A stretch of DNA of 6,081 bases, from positions 1-6,081 of the forward strand of contig CAILDT010000911.1 in the NCBI GenBank assembly GCA_903833025.1, written 5' to 3'. The notes beneath the pieces were generated by a model. The model saw nothing but the letters and a program-made list of their open reading frames with translations, was not told where the DNA came from and made no database searches. The DNA comes from an uncultured Bacteroidota bacterium. Lineage in GTDB: Bacteria; Bacteroidota; Bacteroidia; 2-12-FULL-35-15. Numbering within the stretch: the stretch's first letter is position 1; each line of letters opens with the position of its first letter. Positions 1 to 6,081 of the stretch are shown here, piece after piece. Both the position numbers and the translations under genes were made by a program.

Positions 1-84
1 AACATAGGAAGGTTGGTGTATCCAACGAAAGTTTGGTTGAGTAACATAGGAAGGTTGGTGTATCCAACGAAGGTTTGGTTGAGC
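1..84. repeat. 42-bp tandem repeat, two copies, cut by left window edge
   Basis: Copies lie at 1-42 and 43-84 and differ at only two positions (A30 versus G72, T42 versus C84). The array probably continues to the left of the window. Each unit contains a short inverted repeat, GTTGG-TGTAT-CCAAC (12-26 and 54-68), that could form a 5-bp hairpin. The + strand is rich in G and T, with spaced GG pairs. The unit length is a multiple of three. The + frame starting at base 1 is open through both copies until TAA at 103-105, and all three minus-strand frames are free of stops across the array. It could therefore be the 3' end of a repeat-containing gene or a non-coding intergenic tandem repeat. There is no spacer between copies, so it is not CRISPR. 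The function is unknown. Confidence 0.9.
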
Positions 85-95
85 AAATTAGAAAC

Positions 96-127
96 TTTAC
101 ACTAATCAATAAAAATTATTACTTTTA
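96..127 (+). promoter_or_regulatory. weak candidate Bacteroidota promoter for the first peptidase gene
   Basis: TTTA at 96-99, 20 bases and then TACTTTTA at 120-127 resemble the Bacteroidota pattern TTTG-N(about 19-21)-TAnnTTTG, with one mismatch in each element. The spacing is suitable and the site lies about 30 bp upstream of the ATG at 156. In DNA this AT-rich such a match can arise by chance. It is offered only as the best candidate in the 85-155 leader, which holds nothing else recognisable. Confidence 0.25.
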
Positions 128-155
128 TTCTCTCAAATAAAAACAAGCATTGCTG

Positions 156-2633
156 ATGAAATTAAAACTATTACTGTTCGCACTTTTTTTATCCATAAAA
201 ATAATAGCTCAACAAAATTATGAGCGAAATGAAGTATTTTCGGTTTTTGAAAAACAAGAGGCGGAGCTAAAATCCATTTCGCATCCTAATACACTTACCG
301 CCTCTAACCTTAGGAGCGACACGGTGGATATTTTAAAATATACCATTAATTTAAACATTACCAGCTTTGTTGATAGCACTATTAAAGGAAATACGGTAAT
401 TAAATTTACGCCTAAATTAAACGGTATCACCACTATTAATTTAGATTTGTTGATGCTTACCATTGATTCTATTACAAATGCGGGTAGCGTACTGGCGTAC
501 AATTACGATGATACATTGCTAAACATAAATTTGCCAACTACATATAACATAGGCGATACAAGCAGTTTAACGGTTTATTATCACGGGCATCCGCGGGGCG
601 ATGCGTCGGGCTGGGGCGGGTTTTATTTCAGTCCTACTTATGCTTATAATTTAGGAGTTGGCTTTGCTGCATTGCCTCATAACTACGGCAGGGTGTGGTA
701 TCCGTGCTTCGATAATTTTGTGGAGCGTGCCGTTTATGAGTTTAATATTACTACCAATAATGGCAAAACATCCTATTGTAATGGCTATTTGGCAAACGAC
801 ACTACTGATGGTGGAGGCAACAGAACTCGCAAATGGGTGATGGATAAACAGATTCCGAGTTATTTAGCTTGTGTTTCGGTGGCTGCTTATGCACAAGTAA
901 ATCAAACATTTAATGGGCTGAATGGTGTTGTACCAGTTGTGCTTGCTGCGTTGCCAACGGATACTACCAATGTAAAAAATGCTTTTGTAAATCTTCATCT
1001 CGCTTTTAATACGTGGGAAAATCACTTCGGTCCGTTTCGTTGGAATAAAGTGGGCTATACTATGGTGCCTTTTAATTCCGGCGCGATGGAACACGCTACT
1101 GCTATATCATACCCAGTTGTGGTTACTGGCGCAGGGTACGGCACCACATACCAAAATATAATGGCGCACGAATTATCGCATCATTGGTTTGGCGATTTGG
1201 CAACCTGCCGAACAGCCCAAGAAATGTGGCTAAACGAAGGGTGGACGCATTACTGTGAATTTTTATTTTACGAAGCATTAAATGGTTATACCAGTTATCA
1301 AACGTATGTGAGAGCCAATCACGAAACCAATCTACAGTTTATACATCACAAAGAAGGCGGCTATCAGGCACTTTCCAACGTGCCGCTTGCTTATACTTAT
1401 GGCGACCACGTGTATAACAAAGGCGCAGACGTGGCGCATACACTAAGAAGTTATTTTAATAACGATAGTTTATTTTATTCATCATTGAAAACGTACTTAA
1501 ATAATCATCAATATACCGATGTTTCGAGTACTGATTTCAGAGATGCACTAAGCGCAGCAAGCGGTTTAAACCTCACCGACTTTTTCGATAACTGGGTTTT
1601 TAATCCCGGATGGTGCCATTTTTCAATAGATTCATCAACTGTTACACCTGTCGGTGGAAGTTACAATGTTACCATTTATGTAAAACAAAAACTAACTGGC
1701 GCGCCGAGTTATTTTACTAACGTTCCTCTCGAAATAACCTTCAAAGCTGCTAATTGGACTGAGCAAACACAATCCTTTGTAATGTCGGGCGCAAATGCTT
1801 CCTTCAGTTTTACCGTTCCTTTTAACCCAGTTTTAATTGCTTTAAATAAAGGAGAAAAAATAAGTGAAGCCATCGCGCCCGAATATCATACTATAAAAAC
1901 ACTTAACAATACTAATTTCAGTAATGCAAGAATGATTACAAATGTTTCTTCAATTACTGATTCTGCTTTTGTAAGAGTGGAACATAACTTTACTGCTCCT
2001 GATAGTTTTAAGCAACAGTTTCAGCCCTATCGCTTATCTCCTAATCATTATTGGAAAGTGGATGGTATTATACCGCCCACATTTAGGTCGAAAACTACAG
2101 TAAGTTATGATGGACGCACTGCCTTATTCAGCGGAAACCAATGGTTGGATAATGATTTAATAAATACCTATGAAGATAGTGTTGTGCTGATGTATCGCCG
2201 CAATGCAGCTGATGACTGGCATTTGTATCCATATCACGACACAGTTAATTTTTTGGGCGGCAACAATAATAAATACGGGCAAATAACGTTTGATTCTTTA
2301 TTATTAGGTGAGTATGTTTTCGCAATGCACGACTGGGCGTTGGGAATAAATAATAACGCTGCTACTTCACAATCGCCTTATATAAAGCTGTTTCCAAACC
2401 CTGCAACAGATTTATTAAATGTTGATTTAGCAAATGCGAATGCAATTATTTCTGCAAACGCTACCATTATTATTACTGATATAATGGGCAAACTTATTTA
2501 CAAACAAAAATTAACTCACCAGCAAAACATAGTAAACATTAATACTTCAGAGTTTAGTAACGGGTTGTATTTTGTTTCCTTAAAAACCAATGAAGCATTA
2601 ATCTCTACTGATAAATTTATAGTCGCACATTAA
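156..2633 (+). CDS. secreted M1-family zinc metallopeptidase (aminopeptidase-like) with T9SS type A sorting domain
   Basis: The product is 825 residues long, counted from the ATG at 156. A TTG six bases upstream is in frame, but starting at the ATG gives a normal signal peptide (basic KLK, hydrophobic run to about residue 18, then AQQ). The M1 N-terminal beta domain contains WYPCFD at 181-186. The catalytic core has GAMEH at 309-313 (the exopeptidase motif GxMEN with His for Asn), the zinc site HELSH at 338-342 with the third ligand Glu361 (exact HExxH-x18-E spacing), and YNKG from Tyr420, which aligns with the transition-state tyrosine of M1 enzymes. FFDNW at 476-480 closes the core. A beta-rich stretch and an unassigned domain (about 573-728) follow, then a T9SS tail from LFPNP (745-749) to the end. 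By family it should cleave N-terminal residues from peptides outside the cell or on its surface. The substrate is unknown. A second M1 gene follows after 15 bp, probably in the same transcript. The M1 and T9SS assignments are firm; exopeptidase specificity is inferred. Confidence 0.93.
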   Translation: MKLKLLLFALFLSIKIIAQQNYERNEVFSVFEKQEAELKSISHPNTLTASNLRSDTVDILKYTINLNITSFVDSTIKGNTVIKFTPKLNGITTINLDLLMLTIDSITNAGSVLAYNYDDTLLNINLPTTYNIGDTSSLTVYYHGHPRGDASGWGGFYFSPTYAYNLGVGFAALPHNYGRVWYPCFDNFVERAVYEFNITTNNGKTSYCNGYLANDTTDGGGNRTRKWVMDKQIPSYLACVSVAAYAQVNQTFNGLNGVVPVVLAALPTDTTNVKNAFVNLHLAFNTWENHFGPFRWNKVGYTMVPFNSGAMEHATAISYPVVVTGAGYGTTYQNIMAHELSHHWFGDLATCRTAQEMWLNEGWTHYCEFLFYEALNGYTSYQTYVRANHETNLQFIHHKEGGYQALSNVPLAYTYGDHVYNKGADVAHTLRSYFNNDSLFYSSLKTYLNNHQYTDVSSTDFRDALSAASGLNLTDFFDNWVFNPGWCHFSIDSSTVTPVGGSYNVTIYVKQKLTGAPSYFTNVPLEITFKAANWTEQTQSFVMSGANASFSFTVPFNPVLIALNKGEKISEAIAPEYHTIKTLNNTNFSNARMITNVSSITDSAFVRVEHNFTAPDSFKQQFQPYRLSPNHYWKVDGIIPPTFRSKTTVSYDGRTALFSGNQWLDNDLINTYEDSVVLMYRRNAADDWHLYPYHDTVNFLGGNNNKYGQITFDSLLLGEYVFAMHDWALGINNNAATSQSPYIKLFPNPATDLLNVDLANANAIISANATIIITDIMGKLIYKQKLTHQQNIVNINTSEFSNGLYFVSLKTNEALISTDKFIVAH

Positions 2634-2648
2634 ATAAACACCCATCTT

Positions 2649-4595
2649 ATGAAAATAAAACTACTTGTATTATCCATTCTCATTGCTTCTTTAAAAATAG
2701 TAGCACAGCAAAATTCGCTTATTAACACGCTTGATATTGCCGAAATGGAAAAGAAATCTTTTTCGCCACATAACAAATCGTTGAATTCACTTGTAGTTAA
2801 TAATTATGATTTAAAATACCATCGCTGCGAATGGCAAGTGGACCCAGCCGTGCGTCACATTCAAGGTAAAATTACTTCTTACTTTAAACCTACTGTTACA
2901 GGGTTCAATCAAATACAGTTTGACTTAACGGATACACTTATTGTTGATTCAGTAAAATATCACAACACCGCAATAACCTTTAATCAAAGCCTTACCGACA
3001 TATTGCAAATTAATTTTCCTGCAACTATTCCTATCAACACCCTCGATTCTGTTTCTGTTTGGTATGGCGGAACACCTGCTCAAAGCGGATTTGGTGCTTT
3101 TAATCAAACCACTCATAATAGCGGCACTGTGCCTGTAATCTGGACTTTATCCGAACCAATGGGCGCAAAAGATTGGTGGCCCTGCAAGCAGGATTTGGTT
3201 GATAAAGTAGATTCGGTTGATATTATAGTAACCGTTCCGCAAGTCAACAGAGTTGGTAGTAATGGAGTGCTGTTGTCGGAAGATACGGTAGGAACAAATA
3301 AAATATATCATTGGAAAACTAAATATCCGATAGCTGCTTATCTTATTGCCATCGCTGTTACTAATTATGCTTATTACTCTAATTATGTTCCCCTCATAGG
3401 TGGCGATTCGCTTCAAGTATTAAACTATGTTTATCCCGAAGACCTTGCAGTTGCTCAAACACAAACGCCGGATATTATTAATGTAATTAAGTTTTATGAC
3501 AGTCTGACGATTGAATATCCTTTTAAAATGGAAAAATATGGTCACGCTGAATTTGGCTGGGGTGGCGGTATGGAGCATCAAACAATGACATTTTGTATCA
3601 ACTTCGGTCATTCACTTATCGCCCACGAATGTGCTCATCAGTGGTTCGGCGACCACGTTACGTGCGGTTCTTGGCAGGATATATGGCTAAACGAGGGGTT
3701 TGCTACTTTCTTTGAAGGGCTTACAGAAGAACGCTTTTTCCCAAGTACTTGGTACAACTGGAAAAAATCAAAGATTGATTACATCTCTCAAATATCTTAT
3801 GGTTCTGTGCTTTGCGATGATACTACTAATGTAAACAGAATTTTTGACGGAAGATTATCATATAATAAAGGTTCGTATTTGCTTGTTATGTTGCGCTGGA
3901 AACTTGGCGATTCGGTATTTTTTCACGCATTAAAGAATTATCAAAGCGACCCTTTGCTTGCAGGAGGTTATGCTAAAACACCTGATTTAAAAGCACATTT
4001 AGAGAGCCAAAGTGGACAAAATCTCACCAGCTTTTTTAATGAATGGTATTATAATCAAGGGTGGCCCACCTACCATTTGTTATGGAGCCAAGCGGGTAAT
4101 CAAGTTACACTTACTGTAAACCAAACTACCAGCCATCCATCCGTTTCATTTTATGAAATGCCTATTCCTGTTAAATTCTTCGGCGCAGGGCACGATACCA
4201 CCATTGTTTTTAATCATACATTTTCAGGTCAGGTATTTCTACCTACCATTAATTTTATGGTTGATAGTATTCAATTCGACCCTGATTTGCATATATTGTC
4301 TGCCTTTAACACAGTTACAGGTATCCCTACTTTTGGCTCATTGACAAACCAAATCAATATTTACCCAAACCCAACTAAAACTAATATTACTATTAATATT
4401 CAACTGAAAAACACAGATGAACTTACTTTTGAGGTATTTGATGTTGTAGGCAATAAAATTAGCAGCGAAAAGGCAACTGTAATTGCAGGAAGTACATTAA
4501 AAACGCTACAAACAGAGCATCTTGCAGCCGGAGAATATATAGTAAAGATAAAAGGAAAGGAGATTAATTTCTCCCAAAAAGTGCTGAAACAATAA
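2649..4595 (+). CDS. secreted M1-family zinc metallopeptidase (aminopeptidase-like) with T9SS type A sorting domain, paralog of the upstream gene
   Basis: The product is 648 residues long. The N-terminus is a signal peptide (KIK, then a hydrophobic run, ending near VAQQ at about residue 21) very like that of the preceding gene. WWPCKQD (176-182) marks the M1 N-terminal domain. The catalytic core shows GGGMEH (305-310), HECAH (326-330) with third zinc ligand Glu349 after exactly 18 intervening residues, and YNKG from Tyr405. FFNEWYYNQGW (from 462) ends the core. A beta region of about 100 residues then leads to YPNP (572-575) and a T9SS type A tail with FDVVGNK and a final KVLKQ. The expected role is hydrolysis of peptides from the N-terminus after export through Sec and T9SS. 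All zinc-binding and catalytic residues are present, so it should be active. It lacks the extra domain of its neighbour. The start ATG at 2649 lies 15 bp after the upstream stop with no terminator between, which suggests co-transcription. The leader has no Shine-Dalgarno sequence. The specific substrate cannot be told. Confidence 0.94.
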   Translation: MKIKLLVLSILIASLKIVAQQNSLINTLDIAEMEKKSFSPHNKSLNSLVVNNYDLKYHRCEWQVDPAVRHIQGKITSYFKPTVTGFNQIQFDLTDTLIVDSVKYHNTAITFNQSLTDILQINFPATIPINTLDSVSVWYGGTPAQSGFGAFNQTTHNSGTVPVIWTLSEPMGAKDWWPCKQDLVDKVDSVDIIVTVPQVNRVGSNGVLLSEDTVGTNKIYHWKTKYPIAAYLIAIAVTNYAYYSNYVPLIGGDSLQVLNYVYPEDLAVAQTQTPDIINVIKFYDSLTIEYPFKMEKYGHAEFGWGGGMEHQTMTFCINFGHSLIAHECAHQWFGDHVTCGSWQDIWLNEGFATFFEGLTEERFFPSTWYNWKKSKIDYISQISYGSVLCDDTTNVNRIFDGRLSYNKGSYLLVMLRWKLGDSVFFHALKNYQSDPLLAGGYAKTPDLKAHLESQSGQNLTSFFNEWYYNQGWPTYHLLWSQAGNQVTLTVNQTTSHPSVSFYEMPIPVKFFGAGHDTTIVFNHTFSGQVFLPTINFMVDSIQFDPDLHILSAFNTVTGIPTFGSLTNQINIYPNPTKTNITINIQLKNTDELTFEVFDVVGNKISSEKATVIAGSTLKTLQTEHLAAGEYIVKIKGKEINFSQKVLKQ

Positions 4596-4598
4596 ATA

Positions 4599-4631
4599 TT
4601 TGTTTGCGGAATGGATATTTTTCTATCTTTG
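4599..4631 (+). promoter_or_regulatory. Bacteroidota sigma-70-type promoter for rpsF-rpsR-rplI
   Basis: TATCTTTG at 4624-4631 matches the Bacteroidota -7 consensus TAnnTTTG exactly. Two overlapping TTTG candidates for the -33 element lie at 4599-4602 (21-base spacer) and 4603-4606 (17-base spacer); the first fits the usual spacing better. Transcription would start a few bases after 4631, giving a leader of about 45-50 bases rich in A and U. The site begins only four bases after the stop of the upstream peptidase gene. The ribosomal genes therefore have their own promoter, although read-through from upstream remains possible. Confidence 0.8.
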
Positions 4632-4685
4632 CGTCCCTTTTAAAAAAAGGATTAACAAATTATAAACAATTAAAACTAAAAAACA

Positions 4686-5027
4686 ATGCTAAAAAGTTAT
4701 GAAACCGTCTTCATTATGACTCCCGTTTTGTCTGATGATCAGGCAAAGGAGACGGTAAGTAAGTACAAAAAGTTACTTACAGACAATGGATGCAAAATTG
4801 TGAATGAGGACCATTGGGGACTCCGCAAGTTGCAATATCCGATTCAAAAAAAGACCACTGGTTTTTACCACGTGGTGGAATTTCAAGGGCCTCCAACATT
4901 TGTTGCGGAACTTGAAGTAGTTTATAAACGTGATGAGCGTTTACTTCGTTTCCTTACTGTTGCGCTTGATAAACACGCAGTTGTCTACAGCGAAAAAAAG
5001 AGAAATAAAACTAAAGTAGTTGCTTAA
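4686..5027 (+). CDS. rpsF: 30S ribosomal protein bS6
   Basis: The product is 113 residues and full length for the family. bS6 sits on the platform of the 30S subunit and binds 16S rRNA together with bS18, which is encoded next. Family features seen are the start MLKSYETVFIMTPVLSD, the core WGLRKLQYPIQKK (44-56), the beta strand GFYHVVEF (59-66) and YKRDERLLRFLTV (80-92). The tail from about residue 98 is lysine-rich (SEKKRNKTK) and differs from the glutamate tail of the E. coli protein. The ATG at 4686 is preceded by an A-rich stretch (AACTAAAAAACA) with no Shine-Dalgarno sequence. It is the first gene of a three-gene operon behind the promoter at 4599-4631 and is followed by rpsR after 21 bp. 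Confidence 0.97.
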   Translation: MLKSYETVFIMTPVLSDDQAKETVSKYKKLLTDNGCKIVNEDHWGLRKLQYPIQKKTTGFYHVVEFQGPPTFVAELEVVYKRDERLLRFLTVALDKHAVVYSEKKRNKTKVVA

Positions 5028-5048
5028 TTAATTTAAAAAGAAAAGAAA

Positions 5049-5315
5049 ATGGCTTATAAAAATGATGTTAGATACCTTGCTCCTCCCACAGTGGATGTGA
5101 AAAAGAAGAAATACTGCCGCTTTAAGAAAAGTGGAATTAAGTATATTGATTACAAAGACCCTGCATTTTTGTTGAAGTTTATTAACGAGCAAGGCAAAAT
5201 TTTGCCTCGCAGATTAACTGGTACTTCTGTAAAATATCAGCGCAAAGTTTCAAAAGCTATCAAACGTGCTCGTCATTTGGCTTTATTGCCTTACGTAGCT
5301 GATTTGATGAAATAG
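5049..5315 (+). CDS. rpsR: 30S ribosomal protein bS18
   Basis: The product is 88 residues, slightly longer than the 75 of E. coli because of an N-terminal extension (about residues 1-17). bS18 pairs with bS6 on the 30S platform. Diagnostic segments are YCRF (22-25), IKYIDYKDP (30-38), EQGKILPRRLTGT (47-59), KYQRKVSKAIKRAR (62-75) and LALLPY (77-82). The ATG at 5049 follows an A/G-rich but Shine-Dalgarno-free leader (AAAAGAAAAGAAA). Stop TAG. It sits between rpsF and rplI, the usual order of this cluster. The ssb or priB gene often found between rpsF and rpsR elsewhere is absent. Confidence 0.98.
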   Translation: MAYKNDVRYLAPPTVDVKKKKYCRFKKSGIKYIDYKDPAFLLKFINEQGKILPRRLTGTSVKYQRKVSKAIKRARHLALLPYVADLMK

Positions 5316-5341
5316 AATTAACCCTTAAAAAGAAATCAAAA

Positions 5342-5788
5342 ATGGAAGTAATATTAAAACAAGACGTTAAAAACTTAGGATATAAGGATGACGTTGTAAA
5401 AGTAAAACCAGGATACGGAAGAAATTTCTTGATTCCAAAAGGTTTGGCTTCAATGGCAACAGTGTCGTCGAAAAAAATGTTGACAGAAACTGTTAAGCAA
5501 CGTGCTTTTAAAGAGCAAAAAATTAAAAAAAATGCTGAAACGACTGCTGCTAAATTGAAAGATGTAGTAGTGCAAGTGGGTGCTAAGGTAGGTGAAACAG
5601 GAAAAATTTTCGGTTCGGTTACCTCGGTTCAATTAGCTGATGCAATTAAAAAGTTAGGATATGATGTGGATAGAAAAAACATTAAGATGAGTGAGGAAGC
5701 TGTGAAGACAGTGGGCACTTACACTGCTGAAATTCGTTTTCACAAGGAAGTAACAGGAACTGTTACTTTTGAAGTAATATCAGAATAA
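5342..5788 (+). CDS. rplI: 50S ribosomal protein bL9
   Basis: The product is 148 residues, the usual bL9 length. bL9 binds 23S rRNA near the L1 stalk through its N-terminal domain and extends away from the ribosome by a long helix. The N-domain opens MEVILKQDVKNLGYKDD and carries the signature GYGRNFLIPKG (24-34). A charged, Lys/Ala-rich helix covers roughly 42-74. The C-domain begins with GKIFGSVT (87-94) and ends in a beta strand (VTFEVISE). The ATG at 5342 lies 26 bp after rpsR, again behind an A-rich leader without a Shine-Dalgarno sequence. It is the last gene of the operon, and the terminator hairpin starts 20 bp after its stop codon. Confidence 0.97.
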   Translation: MEVILKQDVKNLGYKDDVVKVKPGYGRNFLIPKGLASMATVSSKKMLTETVKQRAFKEQKIKKNAETTAAKLKDVVVQVGAKVGETGKIFGSVTSVQLADAIKKLGYDVDRKNIKMSEEAVKTVGTYTAEIRFHKEVTGTVTFEVISE

Positions 5789-5807
5789 CTAATTTTCAAC
5801 TTATTTT

Positions 5808-5842
5808 AAAAGGCAACTCAAGAGATTGGGTTGCCTTTTTTT
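5808..5842 (+). terminator. intrinsic terminator of rpsF-rpsR-rplI, overlapping the end of the convergent gene
   Basis: AAAAGGCAAC (5808-5817) pairs perfectly with GTTGCCTTTT (5830-5839). A T-G pair and a C-G pair extend the stem inward, leaving the 8-base loop 5820-5827. The right arm runs directly into a tract of seven T (5836-5842). On the minus strand the same stem is followed by only four T and then AAAATAA, so it may also end the convergent methyltransferase transcript, less strongly. The stop codon of that gene (5818-5820) lies at the top of this stem and the loop edge. Confidence 0.9.
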
Positions 5843-6081
5843 GCTCTTATCATTTCTCTTTTCCCTGGAGGACCTGCCAAAGTTTCGACAATGAAACCTA
5901 CCTTTTTTAACGTTCGTTTTACTTCTCCTTTTGCACAATAAGTGACCAAACAATCATTTGGTTTTAGAACCAAAAACAATTTTAAGAATATTTCTTCTGT
6001 CCACATTGTGGGTTGTACACTAGGTCCGAAGGCGTCGAAATAAATTAAATGGTAATTGCTACTAAAATTTATTTCCTGCAA
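5818..6081 (-). CDS. mnmD: tRNA 5-methylaminomethyl-2-thiouridine methyltransferase MnmD (MnmC2/DUF752 type), 3' part
   Basis: The C-terminal 87 residues are visible. The reading frame is still open at the right edge (the edge codon is an internal TTG for Leu), so the N-terminal part with the SAM-binding glycine-rich motif lies outside. Family motifs seen, numbered from the edge, are YFDAFGP (14-20), PTMW (24-27), LKPNDCLVTYCAKGEVKR (39-56), GF-VE (62-66) and GPPGKREMIRA (70-80). These match the methyltransferase domain that in MnmC uses SAM to convert nm5s2U to mnm5s2U at wobble position 34 of certain tRNAs, after MnmE/MnmG have installed the aminomethyl group. The protein ends at RAKKGNPIS with no sign of a fused oxidase domain on the C-terminal side. 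In E. coli MnmC that domain follows the methyltransferase, so this looks like the stand-alone form. The last codons lie inside the terminator of the convergent ribosomal operon. Confidence 0.92.
   Translation of the reverse strand: MQEINFSSNYHLIYFDAFGPSVQPTMWTEEIFLKLFLVLKPNDCLVTYCAKGEVKRTLKKVGFIVETLAGPPGKREMIRAKKGNPIS

Noticed and set aside
1..84. The repeat at the left edge as part of a CRISPR array
   Set aside because: The two 42-bp copies are directly adjacent with no spacer between them, and no cas gene is in view.
150..155. TTG at 150 as the start of the first peptidase gene
   Set aside because: The ATG two codons later gives a standard signal peptide start (MKLK) that matches the paralog (MKIK). 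No ribosome-binding evidence favours the TTG.
218..502. Open frames antisense to the peptidase genes (218-502, 864-1094, 3147-3416, 3420-3611) and the overlapping + frames at 658-840 and 4153-4344
   Set aside because: They lie wholly inside clear M1 peptidase genes, resemble no family known to me, and have compositions expected from reading a real gene in the wrong frame.
4587..4605. AAACAA/TTGTTT inverted repeat after the second peptidase gene as a terminator
   Set aside because: The stem is only 6 bp with one G-C pair, has no T tract after it, and overlaps the promoter's TTTG element.
5450..5632. Antisense open frame within rplI
   Set aside because: It is a shadow of a well-conserved bL9 gene, and its sequence is low-complexity Phe/Ser/His, as expected from antisense of lysine-rich codons.
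6079..6081. Right-edge codon as the start of the methyltransferase gene
   Set aside because: It is a TTG at the window boundary, and the family needs a further N-terminal SAM-binding region. The gene simply continues beyond the window.

Overview
The window looks like a chromosomal segment of a member of the Bacteroidota. Four things support this. The DNA is AT-rich. Two secreted peptidases end in type A sorting domains of the type IX secretion system (T9SS), which is largely restricted to this phylum. There is a clear Bacteroidota-type promoter (TTTG ... TATCTTTG). None of the genes whose starts are visible has a Shine-Dalgarno sequence; the starts sit behind A-rich leaders instead. I cannot name the genus.

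Layout. Positions 1-84 hold two copies of a 42-bp tandem repeat cut by the left window edge. Positions 85-155 are a short AT-rich leader with only a weak promoter candidate. From 156 to 4595 lie two co-directional, closely spaced genes (15 bp apart) for secreted M1-family zinc metallopeptidases. They are diverged tandem paralogs. Both have a signal peptide, an M1 catalytic core with HExxH-x18-E, the exopeptidase motif in the form GxMEH, a YNKG motif and a T9SS tail. The first is about 180 residues longer because it carries an extra beta-rich domain that I do not recognise. Positions 4596-4685 hold a strong Bacteroidota promoter driving rpsF-rpsR-rplI (bS6, bS18, bL9), which ends at an intrinsic hairpin terminator at 5808-5842. 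On the opposite strand, converging on that terminator, is the 3' part of a MnmC2/MnmD-type tRNA wobble-uridine methyltransferase gene. Its start lies beyond the right edge.

How the genes relate. The peptidases probably act outside the cell or on its surface, trimming peptides to release amino acids. The ribosomal genes and the tRNA-modification gene are translation housekeeping. The two halves are functionally unrelated neighbours. I see no mobile element, CRISPR array, RNA gene or unknown defence system. The points most worth a second look are the edge repeat, the unassigned domain in the first peptidase, and the terminator that overlaps the end of the convergent methyltransferase gene.
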